A stretch of DNA of 15,146 nucleotides, taken from Acidobacteriota bacterium (GTDB taxonomy: Bacteria > Acidobacteriota > Vicinamibacteria > Vicinamibacterales > Vicinamibacteraceae). The position numbers and the translations under genes are program-made. Location of the stretch: NCBI GenBank assembly GCA_023429845.1, contig JAEZCY010000077.1, forward strand, positions 1 through 15,146, given 5' to 3'. The notes beneath the pieces are model-generated. The model was not told where the DNA came from, made no database searches, and saw nothing but the letters and a program-made list of their open reading frames with translations. Positions 1 to 5,955 of the stretch are shown piece by piece; the first letter of the stretch is position 1, and each line of letters begins with the position of its first letter.

Positions 1-645
1 GACGATGCGATCGCGGCGCACGGGATGAGCCCGACCGCGTACCTCGCGAAGCTGGGGCTGCTCGGCCCGCGACTGCTGGGTGCCCACGGGGTGTGGCTCA
101 GCGCTGACGACATCGCGCTGGCGGCGAGCGCTCGCGCCGCCATCTCGCACAATCCCGAGAGCAACATGAAGCTGGCCAGCGGCACCGCACCGGTGGCGCA
201 GTACCTGGCCGCTGACGTGGCGCTGGGCCTCGGCACCGACGGGGCGGCGAGCAACAACGACCTCGACATGTTCGAGGCGATGCGCCAGGCAGCGTTCCTG
301 CAGAAGGTCGTGCGCAACGATCCGACGGCCGCACCGGCGTCGCAGGTGCTCGACATGGCGACGCGCCTCGGCGCCCGCGCGGTCGGGATGGGTGACCGGC
401 TCGGGCAGTTGACGACGGGCCGCCGCGCGGATGTGATCGTCGTCGACACGACGCAGCCGCATCTTCAGCCGATGTTCGATCCCGTCGCGCAGCTGGTGTA
501 CGCCGCCAAGGCCAGCGACGTGCGGACGACGATCGTCAACGGTCGTGTCCTGATGCACGAGCGCGTCGTCAGGACGCTGGATCGTCGCGCGGTGCTCGCC
601 GACGCAGAGAAGATGGCCGAGCGCGTTCGCGCCGCGCTCCGCTGA
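1..645 (+). CDS. 5-methylthioadenosine/S-adenosylhomocysteine deaminase-type amidohydrolase, C-terminal half (5' truncated)
   Basis: The reading frame is open from base 1 to a TGA at 643-645, giving 214 residues of a family usually about 430 long, so the N-terminal half with the HxH metal motif lies outside the window. Visible amidohydrolase marks, in window numbering, are AHG with a likely metal-ligand His29, the HNPESNMKLASG segment at 50-61, and GTDGAASNNDLDMF at 78-90, whose Asp80 is the usual metal and catalytic aspartate. The C-terminal beta-sandwich returns with RRADVIVVD and the DPVAQLVYAA and NGRVLM strands. Family members deaminate MTA, SAH or adenosine to the inosyl compound in the cytoplasm. 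The GTDGAASNN block favours the MTA/SAH deaminase branch over guanine or chlorohydrolase relatives, but substrate cannot be fixed from half a protein. It ends 4 bp before the convergent hpt gene, and both fit purine salvage. Confidence 0.85.
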   Translation, partial: DDAIAAHGMSPTAYLAKLGLLGPRLLGAHGVWLSADDIALAASARAAISHNPESNMKLASGTAPVAQYLAADVALGLGTDGAASNNDLDMFEAMRQAAFLQKVVRNDPTAAPASQVLDMATRLGARAVGMGDRLGQLTTGRRADVIVVDTTQPHLQPMFDPVAQLVYAAKASDVRTTIVNGRVLMHERVVRTLDRRAVLADAEKMAERVRAALR

Positions 646-649
646 CCCC

Positions 650-1195
650 TTATGCGTCCAGCACGCCGATGTACGGGAGGTTGCGGTACTTCTCGGCGTA
701 GTCCAGGCCGTAGCCGATCACGAATCGATCCTCGATCGTGAAGCCGACGTACTCCACCGGCACCTCGACCTCGCGTCGCGACGGCTTGCTGAGGAGGCAG
801 GCCGTCTTCAGCGAGCGTGGTCCCCGCGCGCGCAGGATGTCGCGCAGGTAGGTGAGGGTCAGACCGGTGTCGACGATGTCCTCGACGATGATCACGTCGC
901 GACCCTCGATCCCGGTGTCGAGGTCCTTGATGAGACGGACTTCCCCCGACGACCGCGTGGCCTTGCCGTAACTGGACACCACGATGAAGTCCAGCGTGAC
1001 GTGCCGATCGAGCTGCCGCACCAGATCGGAGAAGAAGACGAAGGCGCCCTTCAGCGCGCACACGAGGTGCAGGTCGCGGGTGCTGGCATAATCAGCGCGG
1101 ATCCGGGCCGCCAGTTCGGCCACCCGCTCGGCAATCGCCTCCTGCGTCAGCAGCGGCGAGGGGTGGTCTGGCAGGGTGTCGGATCCGGGGGGCAT
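650..1195 (-). CDS. hpt: hypoxanthine phosphoribosyltransferase
   Basis: This 181-residue cytoplasmic enzyme joins hypoxanthine or guanine to PRPP to form IMP or GMP. The PRPP-binding loop VEDIVDTG is at residues 104-111, preceded by the SSYGKATRSSGEV loop (74-85) and the KDLDTGIEGRDV segment. The C-terminal YGLDYAEKYRNLPYIGVL (162-179) is the base-binding end typical of HPRT. Length matches the family (about 175-185). The ATG at 1195 is chosen because it gives this usual length. An in-frame ATG at 1222 would add nine residues (MCVLACARP) and overlap the divergent rpiB start. No clear Shine-Dalgarno sequence precedes either. It lies between a purine-type deaminase and two pentose-phosphate enzymes, which suggests recovery of bases released from nucleosides. 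Confidence 0.93.
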   Translation of the reverse strand: MPPGSDTLPDHPSPLLTQEAIAERVAELAARIRADYASTRDLHLVCALKGAFVFFSDLVRQLDRHVTLDFIVVSSYGKATRSSGEVRLIKDLDTGIEGRDVIIVEDIVDTGLTLTYLRDILRARGPRSLKTACLLSKPSRREVEVPVEYVGFTIEDRFVIGYGLDYAEKYRNLPYIGVLDA

Positions 1196-1220
1196 TGGAC
1201 GGGCGCAGGCTAGCACACAC

Positions 1221-1868
1221 ATGGCACGATTCGCGATGATCACGGAGGCCGACGCCCGGATGCTGCCGGAGGGGAGCACGGTGGAGCTGCTCCCGAAGGG
1301 GCACGTGACGCCGCTTGCGGCCGACACGCTGCGCGAGCGACGCATCACCGTGCTCCGGGCCGACCAGGTGGTGGACGGCGACGGTGCGGAGCTCGTGCCC
1401 GTCGCGCAGCCGCGTCGTGTGATCATCGGGAGCGACCACACGGGCGTGCAGTTGAAGCAGCACCTCGCGGCTGCGCTTCGCGGCCGCGGGCTCGCCGTGC
1501 AGGTCGTCGGACCAGAGGGAAGTGCGCCGCCTCCCGCTGACTACCCGGACATCGCCGAGCAGGTCGGTCTGGCGGTCGCGCGACGGGAGGCTGACGCCGG
1601 CATCGTCATCGACGGCGCCGGGCTCGGATCGACGATGGCGGCCAACAAGGTCGCGGGGATCCGTGCGGCGTTGTGCCTGAACGAGACGCTCGCCGTCTAC
1701 GCCCGGCAGCACAACGGCGCCAACGTGCTCGCTCTCGGCGCCAGCCTCGTGTCGCCCGGCGATGCGCTGGCGATCGCGGTGACGTTCCTGGGCACCGCGA
1801 TGAGCGAACCCCGCTACATCCGCCGTCTGGTGAAGCTGGAACGGCTCGACAACGCGCGATCACGCTGA
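1221..1868 (+). CDS. RpiB/LacAB-family sugar-phosphate isomerase with EutT/EutQ-like N-terminal module
   Basis: The 215-residue protein has two parts. Residues about 6-48 (ITEADARMLPEG, then LLPKGHVTPLAADTLRERRI) resemble, from memory, the N-terminal segment shared by EutT and EutQ of ethanolamine microcompartments (ITxxxLR, then TPxAREL). Residues 66-210 are an RpiB fold: GSDHTG (71-76), YPDIAEQVGLAVA, IDGAGLGSTMAANK (130-143), GIRAALC and RQHNGANVLALG (162-173). RpiB enzymes interconvert ribose-5-P and ribulose-5-P, and relatives act on other aldose phosphates. Asp-His (73-74) and His164 are kept, but the catalytic Cys of E. coli RpiB (ICGTGVG) is replaced by Asp131. The start at ATG 1221 keeps the whole module; ATG 1236 or GTG 1176 are alternatives, and none has a clear Shine-Dalgarno sequence. 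deoC follows 39 bp downstream, probably in one transcript. A microcompartment-linked isomerase is the favoured reading, and the true substrate is unknown. Confidence 0.86.
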   Translation: MARFAMITEADARMLPEGSTVELLPKGHVTPLAADTLRERRITVLRADQVVDGDGAELVPVAQPRRVIIGSDHTGVQLKQHLAAALRGRGLAVQVVGPEGSAPPPADYPDIAEQVGLAVARREADAGIVIDGAGLGSTMAANKVAGIRAALCLNETLAVYARQHNGANVLALGASLVSPGDALAIAVTFLGTAMSEPRYIRRLVKLERLDNARSR

Positions 1869-1880
1869 CTCAAAGCCCCA

Positions 1881-1901
1881 GGCCCAAGGCCCAAGGCCCA
1901 A
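1881..1901 (+). repeat. three tandem copies of GGCCCAA between rpiB and deoC
   Basis: The heptamer GGCCCAA occurs three times with no mismatch in the 39-bp gap between rpiB and deoC, ending six bases before the deoC ATG. The repeat fills the place where a Shine-Dalgarno sequence would be expected, and none is seen. Copy-number change here would alter the spacing ahead of deoC. It may be only a simple-sequence repeat of this genome. Confidence 0.85.
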
Positions 1902-1907
1902 CCACCG

Positions 1908-2798
1908 ATGCCCCACAGCCCACTCGACGTCGAGCGCCTGGTCGCCATCATCACCGAGGAAGTGCTGCGCGCCACGCACACCGATGTGCGGGCTGGCCAC
2001 TGCGCATGTCATGCCCTGCACGTCGAATGCTGCCCCGACCGCGTGCGCGGCGTGCTCGACGCGGGCGCCACGCGTCTCGGACTGCAGGCGTCCGGTGCGC
2101 CGGCCGGTGCGGTGGCCGGCCTGATCGACCACACGCTCCTCAAGCCGGACGCCACGCAGGGCGAGCTCGAGACGTTGTGCCGGGAAGCGCGCGACTACGC
2201 ATTCGCGACGGTCTGCGTGAACCCGACGTGGGTTCCCCTGTGCGCCCGGCTGCTGCGGGGCAGCCGTGTGGGGGTCTGCACGGTCGTGGGCTTCCCGCTC
2301 GGCGCTACGACGGCCGACGTCAAGCAGTACGAGACCCGGCGGGTCATCTTCGACGGCGCCACCGAAGTGGACATGGTGATCAACATCGGCGCGCTCAAGT
2401 CCGGAGACGTGCGCACGGTGCAGCGCGACATCGAGGCCGTCGCGGATGCGTGCCGGAGCGGTGGCGTCCTCAGCAAGGTGATCATCGAGGCGGCGCTGCT
2501 CACAGACGAGGAGAAGGTGACGGCGTGCACCCTCGCCAAGGCGGCCGGCGCCGACTTCGTCAAGACCTCGACCGGCTTTGCCCGCAGCGGCGCGACGCCC
2601 GCCGACGTCGCCCTGATGCGGCGCGTCGTGGGTGCGGCGATGGGTGTGAAGGCGGCCGGTGGCGTGCGTGACCTGTCGGGCGCGCAGGAGATGGTGAACG
2701 CCGGAGCCACCCGCATCGGCGCCAGCGCCGGCGTCAGGATCGTGCAGGAGGCTCGGGGCGCCGGTTCCGCCGCGCCGTCGACCGCCGGCGGCTATTGA
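1908..2798 (+). CDS. deoC: deoxyribose-phosphate aldolase with N-terminal extension, probable microcompartment cargo
   Basis: The 296-residue protein is a class I aldolase that cleaves 2-deoxyribose-5-phosphate to glyceraldehyde-3-phosphate and acetaldehyde. The DERA core runs from IDHTLLKPDAT (73-83) to about 281. The Schiff-base lysine is Lys219 in FVKTSTGF, the second active-site lysine is Lys248 in VKAAGGVR, and the acid/base aspartate is Asp155 in EVDMVINIG. GATRIGASAG (266-275) is the phosphate-binding end. Bacterial DERA is usually 220-260 residues; here about 70 residues precede the core. The first part, SPLDVERLVAIITEEVLRAT (4-23), could form an amphipathic helix like microcompartment encapsulation peptides. 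It is followed by HCACH (31-35) and CC (41-42), a possible metal site. A short Gly/Ala/Ser tail closes the protein. Aldolase identity is firm; encapsulation is inferred from the extension, from the RpiB neighbour, and from the volatile acetaldehyde product. Confidence 0.95.
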   Translation: MPHSPLDVERLVAIITEEVLRATHTDVRAGHCACHALHVECCPDRVRGVLDAGATRLGLQASGAPAGAVAGLIDHTLLKPDATQGELETLCREARDYAFATVCVNPTWVPLCARLLRGSRVGVCTVVGFPLGATTADVKQYETRRVIFDGATEVDMVINIGALKSGDVRTVQRDIEAVADACRSGGVLSKVIIEAALLTDEEKVTACTLAKAAGADFVKTSTGFARSGATPADVALMRRVVGAAMGVKAAGGVRDLSGAQEMVNAGATRIGASAGVRIVQEARGAGSAAPSTAGGY

Positions 2799-2825
2799 GT
2801 CGCCGCGATCTCCGTCATCGAGCAG

Positions 2826-2846
2826 AACCGGTCCGGGACGACGGTT
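2826..2846 (+). terminator. possible hairpin downstream of deoC
   Basis: AACCGGTC at 2826-2833 can pair with GAC (2837-2839) and CGGTT (2842-2846) around a CGG loop with a two-base bulge, starting 28 bp after the deoC stop. No T-run follows, so a role as terminator is weakly supported. It may simply be GC-rich chance pairing. Confidence 0.25.
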
Positions 2847-2904
2847 GCCGCGGAGCGGTTCGAGGCGGCGCGTACCCGGTGAGTCGGATGCGTGAGCTGC
2901 GTCG

Positions 2905-2950
2905 GGGTAGGGCGCCTGTCCCAGCGCGACGCTGTCGACACGCCCTACCC
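2905..2950. terminator. inverted repeat between convergent deoC and hemQ, possible bidirectional terminator
   Basis: GGGTAGGGCG at 2905-2914 is the exact reverse complement of CGCCCTACCC at 2941-2950, with a 26-base loop that can extend the stem by TGTC/GACA after a two-base bulge. It sits between the ends of two convergent genes, 13 bp beyond the hemQ stop, which is where a shared terminator would be placed. There is no T-tract on either strand. The position is better evidence than the structure. Confidence 0.45.
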
Positions 2951-2963
2951 GCGGTACCGGTCT

Positions 2964-3788
2964 CTACCGATGCAGGGCCGGCGTCCGGCCGTCCAGCCAG
3001 GCGGCGACTTCCGACGGCGCGAACTGCACGCCCGTGTAGAACGGGCCGAACTCGCCGTACTCGGCGCTGGCCTCGTCGAAACGCATCTCGTAGATCAGTT
3101 TCTTGAACACGACGGGGTCGTCGGCAAAGAGGTCGACACCCCACTCCCAGTCGTCGAACCCGATCGACCCCGAGATGATCTGCGTGACCTGACCCGCATA
3201 GAGCCGGCCGATGTGTCCGTGGTCGCGCATCATGGCCGCGCGCTTCTCGAATGGCGCGCTATACCAGTTCTTGATCTCGCCGCGCCGCTTGTCCATCGGG
3301 TAGAAGCACACGTAGCGCCGTTCCGGGAACTCGAGGAACAATCTGCCGGCGACGCGCCCCTCCTGTACCTGCATCGCTTCCTTCTGGCCCGCGCGGTACT
3401 CCTCCGTGCCGGCCTCGAGTCCTTTGGCTGCCAGTTGTTCGTGGATCTTCGCGGTCATCTCGTACATGCCGAGTTCGACCACCGAGACGTACGACGTGCT
3501 GGTCTCGAGCACCTCGGCGATCGGCAGACGCGCCACGTCCAACTGGGCCTGTACGAGTTCGTCGAACGTCCGGCGCGCGTGGACCAGCATCAGGTCCGCC
3601 TTGTGGCCCAGCATCGCGACCGCGATGCTCGAGCCCTCGCCGTCCGCACGCGGTTCGAGGAAGCCCTGCAGCCCTGCGGCGAGTTCGGCCCGCTGCTCGG
3701 GGGAGGCATGCGTCACCGCGGGCCAGGAGACGCGGAACATCTGGTGCAGCAGGCACCAGCCTTCGAGAGTTTCTGGAGCAGTCAACAC
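2964..3788 (-). CDS. hemQ: coproheme decarboxylase (HemQ/ChdC), chlorite dismutase-like family
   Basis: The protein is about 274 residues from a GTG start. It belongs to the chlorite dismutase-like fold and most likely removes two carboxyl groups from coproheme III with peroxide to make heme b, the last step of the coproporphyrin-dependent pathway. Three marker residues fall with the spacing of Listeria HemQ: Tyr163 in YPMDKRRG, His190 in RDHGHIGR (27 residues on, proximal heme ligand) and Gln203 in VTQII (13 further). The distal Gln, where chlorite dismutases have Arg, argues against chlorite breakdown. GSIGFDDWEWGVDLFADDP and YEMRFDEASAEYGEFGPF are also typical. No ATG is usable: the frame's only upstream ATG (4007) would overlap the preceding gene by 170 bp. 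GTG 3788 puts the conserved TLEGW near the N-terminus; TTG 3785 or GTG 3824 are alternatives. It is probably last in the minus-strand unit, 49 bp after its upstream neighbour. Confidence 0.93.
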   Translation of the reverse strand: MLTAPETLEGWCLLHQMFRVSWPAVTHASPEQRAELAAGLQGFLEPRADGEGSSIAVAMLGHKADLMLVHARRTFDELVQAQLDVARLPIAEVLETSTSYVSVVELGMYEMTAKIHEQLAAKGLEAGTEEYRAGQKEAMQVQEGRVAGRLFLEFPERRYVCFYPMDKRRGEIKNWYSAPFEKRAAMMRDHGHIGRLYAGQVTQIISGSIGFDDWEWGVDLFADDPVVFKKLIYEMRFDEASAEYGEFGPFYTGVQFAPSEVAAWLDGRTPALHR

Positions 3789-3837
3789 TCCGTAAGCGTA
3801 CAGGAACCGTCTCGCACGCCGCACCTGTTGTCGGCCG

Positions 3838-5955
3838 CTACTCGCGCCGGAGCACACCCAGCAGGTTGCTCGACGAGTCGGTCCAGGGCGCACGCGTCCC
3901 GTGATACGCCGGACCGAAGACGGTGAGTGCGTCGGGATCGCGCGCCAGCAGCATCCAGGTGGTGCGCTCCGTGTCGTTGTCCACGAGGTCGTGCTCCAGC
4001 CGCACACTGGTGAATCCTGCCGCAGCGCCGCCGGCCTGGACGATGTCCTCGAGGTCGAGGTAGCGGTTGGAGACGTGCACGACGAGGACGCTGCGTGCGT
4101 CGCGCAGGTGGCGTGCGAAGAGCGCGAACGCCTGGCGCGTCAGCAGGTGCACCGGGACCGCATCGCTGCTGAAGGCGTCGAGCACGAGGACGTCGAATCC
4201 CGACGGCGCCCTGTGTTCGAGGCTGAGGCGCGCGTCGCCCCCGACGATCGTGATGTGCGCGGCCGACTCACGCAGGTAGGTGAAGAGCGGTGTCGGCGCC
4301 GTGGAGAGCGCGACCACCTGCGGATCGATCTCGAAGAACGTGAACTCGTCGCCGGCGCGGCCATAGGCGGCCATGGTGCCCACGCCCAGGCCGACGACGC
4401 CCACGCGGGCCGGTCGCTCCAGGATGGACAAGGCGCCCATCGCCAGACCCACGCCGCTCGACGGCGTGTAGTAGGTCGTCGGCTGTCGGCGCTTCGGCTC
4501 GTCGAGGTACTGCAGGCCGTGCAGCGTCGTCCCATGCTGCAGGCGCCGGTACCGCTCCCCGGTGTCGAACTGCTGCTCGCGCACCCGGATCGCCCCGAAG
4601 AAGCTGCGCGAGGTGAACACCGCGTCGGCGGTGAGCTCCGACCATTCGAGCGCCACCTTGCCGGCAACGACGCCGCCGAGCACCGTGAGCGCTACAGCGG
4701 CGGTGCGCCACACCAGCCGCCGCGAACTCGCCCCGCGGTCGTCGGTGGCGTACACCAGTGCGAGGACGAGCACGACCGCCATCAGCGTGAGCGGATACTC
4801 GATGATGCCGTCGAAGACGACCGGTGCGCCGAATGCCACGAGGGCGCTGCCGATCACGCCGCCAGCCGACACGACGAGGAAATAGCGCGTCAACCACCGC
4901 GCCGGCGGCGCACGTCGCGCCAGTTCGCCGTGGAGCGCGAAGCTGGCGACTGCCTGGACCGCGAGAATGGCGCCCAGCAGCGCCCATGTGGACGACCAGT
5001 CCACGTGCGCGACGATGAGTCCGCCGGCCACGAGCGTCGTCAGCACGTGGCGGTGGTACAGGCGCGGGTACTCGAACGCCAGGACGAACGTCAGCAGGTA
5101 CACCGCGAGCGGCACCATCCAGAAGAACGGCACCGCGGCGATGTCCTGGGTCATCTTCGTCGTGGTGGACTGCAGCAGCCCTGCCGGCACCGCGGCCAGC
5201 GCAAGCCAGAGGAACACGTCGCCGGCCCCGGGCGTTGCCACTGGCGTCGTGGCCTCGAGCGCATCGTTCCCCGGCCGCTCGCCCGCGTCGGCGGGCACGT
5301 ACCGCATCATGCGGGCGCCCGCGCCCGCGGCGATCGCAAACAGGACGTAGCCGACGGCCCACCACCGTCCCTGCTGGAAGATGTCGAGGCGCGGCTCGAT
5401 GAGGAAGGGATACGACAGCAACCCGAGCAGGGATCCCAGGTTGGACAACGCATAGAGGCGATACGGCGACCGTCCACGTCCTCCGTCCTCGTCCGCGATC
5501 GCGTCCGCGTACCACCGTTGCAGCAGCGGGCTCGTGCTCGCGAGCAGCACGAACGGCAGGCCGATGGCGCTGACGAGCAGCAGGAGGATCTGGCCGACGG
5601 GCGAGCCGTCGGGGTCTGGCCTCCACGCGTCGCCCGGCGTGACGGGAGACGGCCAGGTGCCCGCGCGCCAGGCGAGCACCGCGAGCGCCAGTGCGATGAG
5701 CACGCCGTGGCGCGTGATCTGTTGACGTCGTGTCGGCAGGCTGGCCAGTACGTGTGCGTACGTATAGCCCGCCAGGAGCAGGCCCTGGAATGCCACGAGC
5801 GCAGTGGACCAGACCGAGGGCGACCCGCCGAACCAGGGCAGGATCAGCTTGCCCAGCAGGAACTGAATCTGGAAAAGGAGGCAGGCACCGACGGCGATGG
5901 CCAGGCCGAAGGTGATGGCGCGCGCCCTGCTGGTGACGGATGCGCCGCCGTTCAT
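3838..5955 (-). CDS. fused MFS/spermidine synthase-like membrane protein
   Basis: The 705-residue protein has two halves. Residues about 12-470 form many hydrophobic membrane segments. They open with the family-typical FQIQFLLGKLILPWFGGS and FQGLLLAGYTYAHV stretch. Residues about 490-690 form a spermidine-synthase-like Rossmann domain, with GLGVGT near 522-527 (nucleotide loop), FFEIDPQVV near 541-549, GGDARLSL and DAFSSDAVP near 593-601. Soluble spermidine synthases transfer aminopropyl groups from decarboxylated SAM, but the membrane-fused family has no firmly known product to my knowledge, so polyamine synthesis should not be assumed. The ATG at 5955 is well supported because it overlaps the stop of the upstream channel gene as ATGA, typical of translational coupling. 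hemQ follows 49 bp downstream. No speD or other polyamine gene is in the window. Confidence 0.85.
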   Translation of the reverse strand: MNGGASVTSRARAITFGLAIAVGACLLFQIQFLLGKLILPWFGGSPSVWSTALVAFQGLLLAGYTYAHVLASLPTRRQQITRHGVLIALALAVLAWRAGTWPSPVTPGDAWRPDPDGSPVGQILLLLVSAIGLPFVLLASTSPLLQRWYADAIADEDGGRGRSPYRLYALSNLGSLLGLLSYPFLIEPRLDIFQQGRWWAVGYVLFAIAAGAGARMMRYVPADAGERPGNDALEATTPVATPGAGDVFLWLALAAVPAGLLQSTTTKMTQDIAAVPFFWMVPLAVYLLTFVLAFEYPRLYHRHVLTTLVAGGLIVAHVDWSSTWALLGAILAVQAVASFALHGELARRAPPARWLTRYFLVVSAGGVIGSALVAFGAPVVFDGIIEYPLTLMAVVLVLALVYATDDRGASSRRLVWRTAAVALTVLGGVVAGKVALEWSELTADAVFTSRSFFGAIRVREQQFDTGERYRRLQHGTTLHGLQYLDEPKRRQPTTYYTPSSGVGLAMGALSILERPARVGVVGLGVGTMAAYGRAGDEFTFFEIDPQVVALSTAPTPLFTYLRESAAHITIVGGDARLSLEHRAPSGFDVLVLDAFSSDAVPVHLLTRQAFALFARHLRDARSVLVVHVSNRYLDLEDIVQAGGAAAGFTSVRLEHDLVDNDTERTTWMLLARDPDALTVFGPAYHGTRAPWTDSSSNLLGVLRRE

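Noticed and set aside
2964..3788. True chlorite dismutase
   Set aside because: The distal residue is Gln203 rather than the Arg of chlorite-degrading enzymes, and Tyr/His spacing matches coproheme decarboxylases.
3789..4007. ATG-started longer form of hemQ
   Set aside because: It would overlap the upstream gene by 170 bp and add Thr/Arg/Ser-rich sequence unlike HemQ; a GTG or TTG start near 3788 fits the family.
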